Shown here one piece after another: positions 1 to 7,795 of a stretch of 34,493 nt of DNA. This DNA is from an uncultured Geobacteraceae bacterium (GTDB lineage: Bacteria > Desulfobacterota > Desulfuromonadia > Geobacterales > Pseudopelobacteraceae): contig CAIQWT010000050.1 of NCBI GenBank assembly GCA_903875605.1, forward strand, positions 1 to 34,493, in the 5' to 3' direction. How positions within the stretch are numbered: position 1 is the first letter of the stretch; every line of letters begins with the position of its first letter. A program made the translations under genes and the position numbers. The notes under the pieces were generated by a model. That model had not been told where the DNA came from. It searched no databases and saw only the letters and a list, made by a program, of their open reading frames with translations.

Positions 1-358
1 CTATGTCTTTCTGTAGCTTTTCAATTGTTTCGTCTTCAAATTCAATAATGGCATTACATCCGGTACAGACAAGGTGGTCGTGATGTTCTCCGGCAGCAAC
101 ATGCTCATAGCGTGTCTGACCGTCATTCAGAAGTATTTCACGAGCGAGACCAGCCTCTGCAAAAAGCTTGAGCGTTCGGTAAACAGTAGCCTGTCCTATG
201 TCAGGTGTGCTGGATTTAACAATTAGGTAGAGCTCTTCAACACTAATATGTTTATGTGTTGAAAGGAATATATCAAGAATAATATCACGTTGACGTGTAG
301 AACGCAGTCCCTTGGATGCAGCAAAATCATTAAACGCTTTCTTTTTCTCTTGAATCAT
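1..358 (-). CDS. fur: Fur family ferric uptake regulator, C-terminus cut by window edge
   Basis: This is an iron-responsive DNA-binding repressor. The first 119 codons are present and the C-terminus lies outside the window. The winged-helix part is seen in residues 10-75 (GLRSTRQRDIILDIF, then QATVYRTLKLFAEAGLA). The metal-binding hinge follows as HHDHLVC with C98 and C101 as the usual CxxC zinc pair. Glu106 in the IIEF motif fits Fur better than PerR, which has Asp there. The ATG at 358 is preceded by a strong AAGGAGG ribosome site at 362-368. A promoter (386-414) and a Fur box (430-448) lie just upstream, so autoregulation is likely. The DUF815 gene is upstream on the same strand and could read through. 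The assignment to Fur rather than Zur or PerR is inferred from motifs. Confidence 0.9.
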   Translation of the reverse strand, partial: MIQEKKKAFNDFAASKGLRSTRQRDIILDIFLSTHKHISVEELYLIVKSSTPDIGQATVYRTLKLFAEAGLAREILLNDGQTRYEHVAAGEHHDHLVCTGCNAIIEFEDETIEKLQKDI

Positions 359-385
359 TCGCCCTCCTTATTGAACATGAATATC

Positions 386-414
386 AATATAAAGAGGGCG
401 AATAAAAAATGCAA
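386..414 (-). promoter_or_regulatory. Sigma70-like promoter for fur
   Basis: On the minus strand there is a -35 TTGCAT (409-414), a 17-bp spacer and a -10 TATATT (386-391), about 28 bp before the fur start codon. Spacing is ideal and both hexamers are near consensus. The call rests on pattern only. Confidence 0.6.
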
Positions 415-429
415 GCGAAATTAATCAGA

Positions 430-448
430 CATTATGCTAATCATTATT
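430..448. promoter_or_regulatory. Candidate Fur box upstream of fur
   Basis: The 19-mer CATTATGCTAATCATTATT matches the classical Fur box GATAATGATAATCATTATC at 15 of 19 positions by hand alignment. It begins 15 bp upstream of the fur -35 hexamer and overlaps the stop codon (444-446) of the DUF815 gene. Its place next to fur suggests iron-dependent autoregulation. Because it sits upstream of -35 rather than over it, the effect could be repression or activation. Confidence 0.55.
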
Positions 449-1331
449 GGGGTGTCAGCAGATGCCTGCCCACCCAGTTCTTAGCAAACTGGTAGGCGGT
501 GCGTCCACAGCGCTTACTCTTATCGTGAGACCACTGAATGGCATCACGTTCGAGTTCACTGCTCCAGGCAATTTTCACGTTGCGCTGGCTGGATTCTTTT
601 TCGACATTCAAACGTACCGCATCGATGTAACGATCCTGAGAAAAAGCATAGAAAGCAACCCAGATTCCGAATCGGTCGGAGAGTGAGACCTTTTCCTCCA
701 TTGCCTCGCTCTGCTGCATTTCTCCTTTAACAAATTTACCACCCAGGTGGTCAGATTCATATTCCGGCAGAAGATGACGACGATTAGAAGTTACATAGAT
801 CAAGACATTTTCCGGCGCCGAATAAACCGAACCATCCAGGGCACTTTTCAGCATTTTGTAACTCAATTCTCCTACTTCGAACGTCAGGTCGTCACAGAGC
901 AGAATGAACCGATATGGCTGGTTCTCTACCGCTGTAAAAATTTCGGAGAGGTAAATCAAATCTTCTTTTTCAACTTGTATAAAACGTAAACCCTGCGGAG
1001 AAAATTCGTTAAGCAGTGCCTTGACTAATGATGACTTTCCAGAACCACGCGATCCCCAAAGCAGTGCATTATTTGCAGGCAGTCCGGCCAAAAACTGACG
1101 AGTGTTGCTAATCATTATCTCTTTTTGCTCTTCCACGCCAAGCAGTTCGTCCAATGTGGTTGTATCGGTAACTCTGACCGGTTCGAGGTACCCCGAAAAT
1201 GAATGCCGCCGCCAGTTGGCTGCGGGACAGTGTTGCCAGTCTATCGAGGCAATTGCTTTGGGGAGCAGCATTTCTACAGAACTCAACACGCGTTCAAGTT
1301 GGGCAACAACTTCAGGCTTTAAATTAAACAT
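444..1331 (-). CDS. DUF815 family AAA-type ATPase
   Basis: This is a predicted cytoplasmic P-loop ATPase of the DUF815 (COG2607) family, whose cellular role is not established. Of the 295 residues, the Walker A motif GSRGSGKS is at 93-100, the Walker B FILLCDDLTFE around 142-152, and a sensor-1-like VTSN at 180-183. The family-typical lead-in LDELLGVEEQKEIM is at about 60-73. Length is normal for the family. The ATG at 1331 has only a weak purine-rich ribosome site (AAAGAGAGAAA). It lies upstream of fur with an 85-bp gap and is divergent from metF across 200 bp that holds AT-rich sequence and no obvious riboswitch. The fold assignment is sure and the function unknown. Confidence 0.85.
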   Translation of the reverse strand: MFNLKPEVVAQLERVLSSVEMLLPKAIASIDWQHCPAANWRRHSFSGYLEPVRVTDTTTLDELLGVEEQKEIMISNTRQFLAGLPANNALLWGSRGSGKSSLVKALLNEFSPQGLRFIQVEKEDLIYLSEIFTAVENQPYRFILLCDDLTFEVGELSYKMLKSALDGSVYSAPENVLIYVTSNRRHLLPEYESDHLGGKFVKGEMQQSEAMEEKVSLSDRFGIWVAFYAFSQDRYIDAVRLNVEKESSQRNVKIAWSSELERDAIQWSHDKSKRCGRTAYQFAKNWVGRHLLTPQ

Positions 1332-1531
1332 GGATCCATTTCTCTCTTTTAAAATAATTTATGCTAACTAGTTGGTAAAAAACATAAAAACGGGATATTT
1401 TGTATACGTCATAGGCTTGCTTGCTGTCAAATCAAAAAACCTGAGACTATCTTTCTATTGCTTTTTGTCTGCTTTTTCACATAAAAGAAATCATCTAAAT
1501 TTATAACTGTAATCAACAGCCGTGGAGAAAT

Positions 1532-2404
1532 ATGAAAATCATAGATTCTATCAACCAGAATAAGCCATTTATTTCACTCGAATTTTTTCCACCTAAAACA
1601 CGCGAAGACTGGCCCGCCTTTTTTCAGACAGTTCAGAGTCTTGCAGTATTAAAACCGCTCTTTGCCTCCGTAACGTATGGTGCTGGCGGAAGTACTAATA
1701 TCGATACGCTTGAAATTGTTACCCGGATTCAGCAAGAATATAATATTGAAACTATGGCACATCTAACCTGCCTCGGCTCTAAAACTGAGGAAGTGACCCG
1801 TTTTCTTGATGATCTTGCCGCGGCCGGAGTTACTAATGTCCTGGCCTTACGTGGCGATCTTCCACAGGATGGTTCTGTAGTGGCTCCCCTGCCCTCGCCA
1901 CTGCAGTACGCTTCCGACCTTGTCGGTTTGATCCGGTCGTCTTTTCCAGAAAAAGGTATAGCAGTTGCCGCATATCCGGAAGTACATCCCGAGGCCGCAA
2001 GCCTTGAGAACGATCTCTCTATCTTAAAACTTAAACTGGAAAACGGTGCTGATTTTGCAATAACACAGCTGTTTTTTGACAACAATCTGTATCACGCCTT
2101 TGTGAAAAGGGCCCTTGAAGCTGGAATTACTAAGCCGATCATTCCAGGAATTTTGCCAGTTGTCAGCTTGAAGGTAATAAAAAGAATAGTATCTCTGTGT
2201 GGAGCATCTATTCCAGAGGGGTTTCTTTCTGAGCTGGAAAAGGCAGATCATGCTGGAGGAGCTGCGGCAGTACAAAAAGTCGGCATAGCCTATGCTCGAC
2301 GCCAGACCCAGGACCTTCTGGAAGCCGGTGTTCCAGGAGTTCACATTTACACACTGAACCGGGCTGAAGTTGTATTGGATCTGGTAGATGGTTTGGTAAA
2401 GTAG
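1532..2404 (+). CDS. metF: Methylenetetrahydrofolate reductase (MetF)
   Basis: MetF reduces 5,10-methylene-THF to 5-methyl-THF with FAD, supplying methyl groups for methionine synthesis or, in acetogenic-type C1 metabolism, the methyl branch. The 290-residue TIM barrel shows the family signatures: SLEFFPPKT at 15-23 with the catalytic Glu17 (E28 in E. coli), ASVTYGAGGST at 45-55, and LALRGDLP and TQLFFDN further on. Length is typical of the short bacterial form. Start ATG 1532 is preceded by GTGGAGAAAT. The gene stands alone, divergent from DUF815 and convergent with the YcgN-like gene. I saw no SAM or cobalamin riboswitch in the upstream 200 bp. Confidence 0.95.
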   Translation: MKIIDSINQNKPFISLEFFPPKTREDWPAFFQTVQSLAVLKPLFASVTYGAGGSTNIDTLEIVTRIQQEYNIETMAHLTCLGSKTEEVTRFLDDLAAAGVTNVLALRGDLPQDGSVVAPLPSPLQYASDLVGLIRSSFPEKGIAVAAYPEVHPEAASLENDLSILKLKLENGADFAITQLFFDNNLYHAFVKRALEAGITKPIIPGILPVVSLKVIKRIVSLCGASIPEGFLSELEKADHAGGAAAVQKVGIAYARRQTQDLLEAGVPGVHIYTLNRAEVVLDLVDGLVK

Positions 2405-2405
2405 A

Positions 2406-2440
2406 GACTCATTATTCGTGAGTCCCTACTTCCTTTTTTT
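2406..2440 (+). terminator. Weak hairpin after metF, possible terminator
   Basis: A GACTCA/TGAGTC stem (2406-2411 and 2419-2424) with a 7-base loop starts just after the metF stop. A run of seven T lies 9 bases beyond the stem (2434-2440). The long gap makes it a poor intrinsic terminator, and it overlaps the 3' end of the convergent YcgN-like gene. Confidence 0.3.
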
Positions 2441-2725
2441 CCTGACGGCTGTAGCCGGTCCAACAGCTTTTCGGTGATATCCGCAGTCACGTGGGAGCCA
2501 GCGGAGAGTTTGGACTAATTCAGGTGTCAATTTTATACAGCTGGGATTAATCTCGAAACGGCGATCAAATATTTTGCACTCACGACTGACAATGTCGAGA
2601 AACCGGCAAGCTGTCTGGGTGTAAAAAATATTCCCACGTTCATCTTCAATTTTCTCAAAACAACAGCGACCACACTGCCTACAGCGGCTATCCCAATCAT
2701 GATCTCCTGCGGGGTAGTCAACCAT
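2426..2725 (-). CDS. YcgN-like (UPF0260) cysteine cluster protein
   Basis: This is a small cytoplasmic protein of the YkgJ/YcgN metal-chelating cysteine cluster group; its biochemical role is unknown. The 99 residues carry CRQCGRCC (C15, C18, C21, C22), then C40, C50, C63 and C81. These eight cysteines are spaced like those of E. coli YcgN, with shared blocks NIFYTQTACRFL, RRFEINPSCIKLT and LRWLPRDCGY. It corresponds to the central part of YcgN and lacks roughly 50 C-terminal residues, ending in a basic KKRK tail. It starts 3 bases after the stop of the S1-domain gene, so the two are cotranscribed. Metal binding (zinc or iron) is inferred from the cysteines. Confidence 0.8.
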   Translation of the reverse strand: MVDYPAGDHDWDSRCRQCGRCCFEKIEDERGNIFYTQTACRFLDIVSRECKIFDRRFEINPSCIKLTPELVQTLRWLPRDCGYHRKAVGPATAVRKKRK

Positions 2726-2728
2726 TAC

Positions 2729-3958
2729 CTATTTTTTACCTTTCTGAACTCTTGATTTCAACATGTCACCCAGAGTCCCCATCCCCTTGGGAGCATCGTC
2801 TGCCTGACGTCTAAACTCAGATATTGTAGCTTCTTCCTCTGCAGCAGCACGGGACGGTCCGGCAAGAGCAAGTGATATACGGCGATTACTGCGGTCGATA
2901 CTTTCAATCTTTACTTCAATTTGTTCCCCTTCTTTAACAACTTCACGGGGATGATTTATTCTCTTTCCAGATCCCAGTTTTGATATATGCAGGAGACCGT
3001 CCACGCCGTCGCTTAAAGTAACAAACGCGCCGAATGTATCCAGACGGACAACGGTACCCCCATGAAACGATCCTTCAGGAAATTTAGCAGTTACCTGCTC
3101 CCACGGATCTTCAAGAGTGTCCTTGATACTCAAGGAGATACGCTCCTTTTCCTTATCAATAGATTTGATAACTACTTTCAGCTGTTGTCCGATGCTAAGC
3201 ACATCGCGGACATCCTTGACCCTGCTCCAGGCAATCTCTGATACCGGAATCAAACCTTCCAGGCCTCCTATATCAACAAAGGCACCATAGTCCTGGAGTG
3301 AAGTGACTGTTCCAATAACCGTCATACCTTCACTGATCCCTGCCTGGGCTTCTTCTTTCAAACGTCGTTGCTCATCTTCAAGCAGGGCGCGCCTTGAAAC
3401 AATAATATTGCGACCGTTTTCAGCATATTCGCTGATCTGAAATGTCAGACGTGTGCCAATCAATGATTCTGGATTTTCAACGCGTCTGAGTGCAATCTGT
3501 GAATACGGGCAGAATGCGCGCGCCGTACCACCCAGCTTAATTTCATAGCCACCCTTAATCTCTTTTTCCACCAATCCTTCAACCGGTACTCCAGCCTGCC
3601 ATGCCTGCTCAAGTTGGGAGCTGCCTGACGTACTACCGCCGATCCTGGTAGTGAACCGCATTTCTCCATGGTTTGAAGATAAGAAATATGCTGTAATGAC
3701 ATCACCCTCCACGAGAGTCAGAGTGCCGTCTAGATCTAAAAACTCCTTTCGTTCTATGACTCCCTCTCCCTTCTGGCCGGTATCCATAAAAATCCATTCT
3801 GCTCCAATTTTTAGCACCTTTCCCGTCAATTTTTGACCAGGTTCCAACCAGCGCCCTGTCTTTCTGTTGCTCTCCTCAAACATTTCAGCAAATCCCTCGT
3901 CTTCAACCTCAATGTTTTCCTCAATGGTGTCATCTTCAAGAGTACTGATATCTTTCAT
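2729..3958 (-). CDS. S1 RNA-binding domain protein (four S1 repeats, RpsA paralogue)
   Basis: This is a cytoplasmic RNA-binding protein of about 409 residues with four S1 (OB-fold) repeats at roughly 38-106, 119-195, 207-285 and 293-368. The last two are the most canonical (GTVTSLQDYGAFVDIGGLEG, GGTVVRLDTFGAFVTL). It is shorter than ribosomal protein S1 (six repeats), so it is probably an S1-like accessory factor in translation or RNA metabolism rather than the ribosomal protein itself. I chose ATG 3958 because GGGAGGCG (3967-3974) lies 9 bases upstream. The frame is open 26 codons further, but a good promoter at 3996-4023 sits inside that extension. An acidic N-terminus (EDDTIEENIEVEDEG) precedes the first repeat. 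It is followed by the YcgN-like gene. Confidence 0.85.
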   Translation of the reverse strand: MKDISTLEDDTIEENIEVEDEGFAEMFEESNRKTGRWLEPGQKLTGKVLKIGAEWIFMDTGQKGEGVIERKEFLDLDGTLTLVEGDVITAYFLSSNHGEMRFTTRIGGSTSGSSQLEQAWQAGVPVEGLVEKEIKGGYEIKLGGTARAFCPYSQIALRRVENPESLIGTRLTFQISEYAENGRNIIVSRRALLEDEQRRLKEEAQAGISEGMTVIGTVTSLQDYGAFVDIGGLEGLIPVSEIAWSRVKDVRDVLSIGQQLKVVIKSIDKEKERISLSIKDTLEDPWEQVTAKFPEGSFHGGTVVRLDTFGAFVTLSDGVDGLLHISKLGSGKRINHPREVVKEGEQIEVKIESIDRSNRRISLALAGPSRAAAEEEATISEFRRQADDAPKGMGTLGDMLKSRVQKGKK

Positions 3959-3995
3959 ATGTGTTACGCCTCCCAGTTCAAATATTTGCTGCGGG

Positions 3996-4023
3996 ACTAT
4001 AGCATATCTGAACTTATAATCAA
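3996..4023 (-). promoter_or_regulatory. Extended -10 promoter for the S1-domain gene
   Basis: On the minus strand there is a -35 TTGATT (4018-4023), a 16-bp spacer and a -10 TATAGT (3996-4001) preceded by TG (TGC), which is an extended -10 element. It lies 38 bp from the chosen start codon and supports that start over the longer open frame. Confidence 0.6.
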
Positions 4024-4115
4024 TTACCTGATTCACACGGAGTGCCCATCTGTTTAAATAATCTAATTACAAGGCAAAGTACCGGCCTATAAATTCATTT
4101 TTAATCCTTCACCCC

Positions 4116-4144
4116 TTGAAAATCAGATGTATTATGATTATGTT
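4116..4144 (+). promoter_or_regulatory. Candidate htpG promoter with heat-shock-like -35
   Basis: TTGAAA (4116-4121), a 17-bp spacer and TATGTT (4139-4144) form a sigma70-type promoter. With the preceding C (4115), the -35 reads CTTGAAA, identical to the RpoH (sigma32) -35 consensus, which suits a chaperone gene. The matching CCCCAT-type -10 is absent, so RpoH control is only suggested. Confidence 0.45.
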
Positions 4145-4157
4145 TGAAAATTAGATG
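4116..4157 (+). repeat. 14-bp direct repeat in the htpG promoter
   Basis: TTGAAAATCAGATG (4116-4129) recurs with one mismatch as TTGAAAATTAGATG (4144-4157), 28 bp apart start to start. The first copy covers the -35 hexamer and the second starts at the end of the -10. It may be an operator for a regulator that binds two sites, or a leftover duplication. Confidence 0.5.
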
Positions 4158-4185
4158 CCATCACACTTAAGGAGACACAACCGTT

Positions 4186-6120
4186 ATGTCCAAAACCACC
4201 AAACAGTTCCAGACAGAAGTTCAACAACTACTAGATCTGGTAATTCACTCTCTTTACTCCAACAAAGATATCTTTCTTCGTGAACTGATTTCTAATGCAT
4301 CTGACGCAATTGACAAAGTACGCTTTGAATCGCATTCCGACGAATCTCTTCTTGAAGGAAACAGTGACTGGAAAATTAAGCTGATTCCAAACAAAGAAGC
4401 CGGCACATTGGTGATCCGCGACAACGGTATCGGCATGAACATGGCTGAGGTTGAAGAAAACATCGGTACTATAGCCCGTTCCGGCACCAAAGCATTTATG
4501 CAGTCGCTGAAAGAAAAGGCAACTGGTGATAATCCCGAATTAATTGGTCAGTTCGGTGTAGGATTCTATGCATCCTTCATGGTCGCAGACCGGGTAACGA
4601 TGGAAACCCGTACAGGTGGTTCAGTTACAGACGGTTGTCGCTGGGAATCAACCGGTGACGGCAGCTATACTGTAGAGGAATGCAGCTGTGAACAGCGCGG
4701 CACAGAAATAACACTTCATCTAAAAGAAGAATTCAAGCAGTACCTTGATGAATGGAAAATCCGCTCTATCGTAAAAAAATACTCTGATTACATCCAGTAT
4801 CCGGTTGTAATGGATGTCACCCGCAGTGAAACCCCAAAAGGGGTTGATGGTGAAGAAATCGAAGGTGCTGGCACTATCGACAAGACAGAGGAGCAGACAC
4901 TTAACTCGATGAAGGCCATCTGGGCTCGCGCAAAGAGCGATGTTACAGAAGAGGAATATACCGAGTTTTATAAGCATGTCTCGCATGATTACGATGCACC
5001 GTTCCGCACCATCCATTTTTCCGCTGAGGGTACCAGCGAATTCAAGGCCCTGCTCTATCTACCAGCAAAAAAACCGTTCGATATGTTCATGAATGACCGG
5101 AAAAAAGGTCTTCAACTGTACGTTAGGCGCGTTTTCATCAGTGATAAATGTGAAGAATTGATTCCGGACTATCTTCGATTTGTTAAAGGTGTCGTTGATT
5201 CATCCGATCTGCCGCTTAATGTTTCCCGAGAGGTTCTTCAGGAAGACGTTCAGATCAAGCGCATCCAAAAAAGCCTGGTCGGCAAGATTCTTTCCACACT
5301 TTCAGAGGTTAAGGATCAAAACTTTGACGAATATGTTACCTTCTGGAAGGAATTTGGTCAGGTTATAAAAGAGGGAATGCATTTTGACTACGCCAATAAG
5401 GAAAAGTTGCAGGAATTGATCCTTTTTGAAAGTACCTCAACAGAATCCGGTTCCTTTGTTTCAATGAAAGAATATGTCGGCAGGATGCCGGAGGGTCAGA
5501 AAGATATCTATTATATTACTGGCGCCAGTCGTGAAACACTTGAGCAGTCACCACATCTGGAGGCGTTCCGCGCTAAAGGATATGAGGTTCTGTTTCTAAC
5601 CGACCCGGTCGATGAATGGGTTGTACAGTCTCTGACCGAATATGATGAAAAACACCTTAAAGCGGTTGATCGCGGCGATATCAGTCTGGACAGCGATGAT
5701 GAAAAGCAGGTAAAGGAGAAGAAACGCGAAGAGGCTACAAAGGAATTCAGTGATCTGATCTCACTGATGAGCGACCGCCTGAAGGATAAAGTCAAAGAGG
5801 TGCGTTTCTCCAACCGTCTTACTGACAGCGCCTGCTGTCTGGTTGCCGACGAATTTGGTATGAACGCTAATATGGAACGAATCATGAAAGCGATGAACCA
5901 GTCTGTTCCCGAATCCAAGAGAATACTGGAGCTGAACCCTGACCATGCAATCCTGAAGGCGATGGCTTCAATTCAACTGAAAGATGCTTCAGCAGCAGCG
6001 TTGGCAGATTATGCCGACCTTCTCTATGATCAGGCTCTCTTAACGGAAGGTTCAACAATTAAAGATCCGCTCCGTTTTACCAGATTGGTTAGTGATCTGA
6101 TGGTGAAAGCTGCTCAGTAA
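4186..6120 (+). CDS. htpG: Chaperone HtpG (bacterial Hsp90)
   Basis: HtpG is an ATP-dependent cytosolic dimeric chaperone that remodels client proteins with DnaK. The 644 residues begin with the GHKL ATPase domain: [16 protein letters not shown] near 33-48, [17 protein letters not shown] and the lid glycines in [18 protein letters not shown]. The middle domain carries the conserved [12 protein letters not shown] block with the arginine that reaches the ATP phosphate. A charged Lys/Glu stretch ([16 protein letters not shown]) leads into the C-terminal dimerisation domain. Length is normal. ATG 4186 follows AAGGAGA (4169-4175) by 10 bases. It is a single-gene unit with its own promoter and a hairpin downstream. 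Confidence 0.97.
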   Translation: MSKTTKQFQTEVQQLLDLVIHSLYSNKDIFLRELISNASDAIDKVRFESHSDESLLEGNSDWKIKLIPNKEAGTLVIRDNGIGMNMAEVEENIGTIARSGTKAFMQSLKEKATGDNPELIGQFGVGFYASFMVADRVTMETRTGGSVTDGCRWESTGDGSYTVEECSCEQRGTEITLHLKEEFKQYLDEWKIRSIVKKYSDYIQYPVVMDVTRSETPKGVDGEEIEGAGTIDKTEEQTLNSMKAIWARAKSDVTEEEYTEFYKHVSHDYDAPFRTIHFSAEGTSEFKALLYLPAKKPFDMFMNDRKKGLQLYVRRVFISDKCEELIPDYLRFVKGVVDSSDLPLNVSREVLQEDVQIKRIQKSLVGKILSTLSEVKDQNFDEYVTFWKEFGQVIKEGMHFDYANKEKLQELILFESTSTESGSFVSMKEYVGRMPEGQKDIYYITGASRETLEQSPHLEAFRAKGYEVLFLTDPVDEWVVQSLTEYDEKHLKAVDRGDISLDSDDEKQVKEKKREEATKEFSDLISLMSDRLKDKVKEVRFSNRLTDSACCLVADEFGMNANMERIMKAMNQSVPESKRILELNPDHAILKAMASIQLKDASAAALADYADLLYDQALLTEGSTIKDPLRFTRLVSDLMVKAAQ

Positions 6121-6148
6121 TATTTCTGATAAAATCTGTTAAACGCCA

Positions 6149-6183
6149 AACGGCCACCGGAAGTTTCTTTACCGGTGGCCGTT
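6149..6183 (+). terminator. Strong hairpin between convergent htpG and znuB
   Basis: A perfect 12-bp stem AACGGCCACCGG/CCGGTGGCCGTT (6149-6160 and 6172-6183) with an 11-base loop lies 28 bp after htpG. The following CTTGTAT is only weakly T-rich, so it may work as a bidirectional terminator for the convergent transcripts or as a 3'-end stabiliser. Confidence 0.6.
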
Positions 6184-6206
6184 CTTGTATCAATTCTAAG
6201 AGTGAA

Positions 6207-7040
6207 TCAGTTACTGTTTTTTGAATAGATTATACGGCGGATTATACATGCAGCAGCAAAAAACAACAGGTTCACCATGACGATGGAAGCACTGGCAGGC
6301 AGGTTGGACATGATAGAGATAATAATACCGATTATCACCGAACTGCATCCTTGAAGCGCAGCAAGAGCAATGCAGACCTTAAAGCCTCGCGCCAGCTGCA
6401 AGGCTCCTGCGGCAGGAACTATCAGCAACGACGATATTAACATGATACCGACCAGCTTCATTGCCAGTACTACGGACAACGCGGTCAGCAGAACCAGAAT
6501 GGAGTTGATAAAGGAGGTGCGTACGCCTGAAACTTTAGCCAGTTCATCACTGAATGAGATAGCAAATAGTTCGTGATAATAGAGCGTTACGAGTAGCATA
6601 ACTCCGAGACAGAGTAACCCGGCAATAATAACCTCTTCACTGCGAATCGAGAGTATGTTTCCGAACAGATAGCTAAGCAGATCTACATTGTAGCCACCAC
6701 CAACACTGGCCAGTATAATTCCTGCAGAGATACCTAGAGCGGATACCAGCCCAATAGCGGCGTCACCACTTAATCGCCCTTTTTCGGTTAACTTGAGAAT
6801 GCCAAGTGATGCCAGAAGAACAATAGGCATTGAAACAAGTAATGTCATGGCTGAATAGAATTTAAGTGCAAGAGCGATAGCGGTACTGCCGAAAGTGACA
6901 TGAGCCAGTCCGTCTCCAATTAATGACAGACGCCGTAAGACTAGAAAAACACCAAGTACAGAGCACAGTAGTGCGATCAGTGTACCGGCAAGCAAGGCAC
7001 GTTGAATAAAGCCGTATGAAAGAATTTCAAATAAGTTCAT
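6207..7040 (-). CDS. znuB: ABC-3 family zinc/manganese transporter permease (ZnuB-like)
   Basis: This is the inner-membrane channel of a metal-uptake ABC transporter (ABC-3 family, zinc or manganese). It has about 277 residues with eight or so hydrophobic segments. Family marks are ALLAGTLIALLCSVLGVFLV near the N-terminus, RRLSLIGDGLAHVTFG and the later SILVLLTALSVVLAMKLVGI. I chose ATG 7040, two bases after the znuC stop, because the protein then begins MNLFEILSYGF like other family members. The frame is open 24 codons further into znuC, but that extension is a shadow. Translation is probably coupled to znuC. No ZnuA-type binding protein is encoded nearby. Zinc as substrate is inferred from family and not proven. 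Confidence 0.88.
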   Translation of the reverse strand: MNLFEILSYGFIQRALLAGTLIALLCSVLGVFLVLRRLSLIGDGLAHVTFGSTAIALALKFYSAMTLLVSMPIVLLASLGILKLTEKGRLSGDAAIGLVSALGISAGIILASVGGGYNVDLLSYLFGNILSIRSEEVIIAGLLCLGVMLLVTLYYHELFAISFSDELAKVSGVRTSFINSILVLLTALSVVLAMKLVGIMLISSLLIVPAAGALQLARGFKVCIALAALQGCSSVIIGIIISIMSNLPASASIVMVNLLFFAAACIIRRIIYSKNSN

Positions 7041-7042
7041 GG

Positions 7043-7795
7043 TCAATGACGGTGACACATAAGATGCTGTGAGTGTTCGCCAAATAGCGATGACATCTCT
7101 GGTGAACTGCAAAACTCATCAAAACCGCCGTAAAAAAGCATCTTTTTATCAATGTAAAGCATTTTTGAAGCATGTTCTCCAATCGCACCGCTATCGTGCG
7201 TTACCAATAGCACAGTGACCCCCCTCGAATGATTGATATCAGCAATCATTGAATAAAAACGCCCCCTGGTCTCGGGGTCAAGTGCTGCGGTCGGCTCATC
7301 CAGCACAAGCAATTCCGGTTCATTAACTATTGCCCTTGCAAGCAGCACACGCTGAAGCTGTCCGCCAGAAAGTTCACCAATCAGTTTATGTTCAAGATCT
7401 AAAATACCTAATTCATCGAGTGTTTTATTTATTTTATCATTATCTGCACGATTGAGGCGTTTGGGAAAACGTTTGAGGGACAACAGCCCGAGTCCAACCG
7501 TCTCATGCACTGTAGCAGGAAAAACCGGATTAACAAGATGCAGACTTTGCGGCAGATAGCCGATTTTGCTCCAGTCACGAAAATCTGATAAATTAGTTCC
7601 AAACAGTGCAGCACTACCCGTACTTATCGTTACCAAACCAAGCAGCGCCTTGATAAGAGTGCTTTTTCCTGAGCCATTAGGGCCCACAATGCCAATATAA
7701 TCGCCACGACTTACCTGGAAGGAAATATCCTCAAGCACCCTTCCCTCTCGGTAACTGCAGGAAAGTAGCTCTGTTGCTACTACGATGTTCGGCAT
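7043..7795 (-). CDS. znuC: ABC metal transporter ATP-binding protein (ZnuC-like)
   Basis: This is the cytoplasmic ATPase subunit partnering the permease downstream. The 250 residues show Walker A GPNGSGKS at 38-45, the Q-loop in IGYLPQS, the signature LSGGQLQRVLLARA, Walker B LLVLDEPTAALD and the switch His in LLVTHD. The C-terminus is histidine-containing (GEHSQHLMCHRH), a common feature of zinc/manganese transporter ATPases. The ATG shares one base with the cvfB stop (TAATG) and AAGGAC just upstream serves as ribosome site, so translation is coupled to cvfB. Substrate is inferred as zinc or manganese. Confidence 0.9.
   Translation of the reverse strand: MPNIVVATELLSCSYREGRVLEDISFQVSRGDYIGIVGPNGSGKSTLIKALLGLVTISTGSAALFGTNLSDFRDWSKIGYLPQSLHLVNPVFPATVHETVGLGLLSLKRFPKRLNRADNDKINKTLDELGILDLEHKLIGELSGGQLQRVLLARAIVNEPELLVLDEPTAALDPETRGRFYSMIADINHSRGVTVLLVTHDSGAIGEHASKMLYIDKKMLFYGGFDEFCSSPEMSSLFGEHSQHLMCHRH

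Noticed and set aside
1332-1531. SAM or cobalamin riboswitch ahead of metF
   Set aside because: No conserved core or paired stems of those classes were seen in the 200 bp; the region is AT-rich only.
3959-4036. N-terminal extension of the S1-domain protein
   Set aside because: An open frame of 26 codons, but the strong ribosome site at 3967-3974 and a promoter at 3996-4023 lie inside it, so translation begins at 3958.
7041-7112. Longer start for the ZnuB-like permease
   Set aside because: It would overlap znuC by 70 bases and adds residues unlike the family. The start at 7040, two bases after the znuC stop, fits better.
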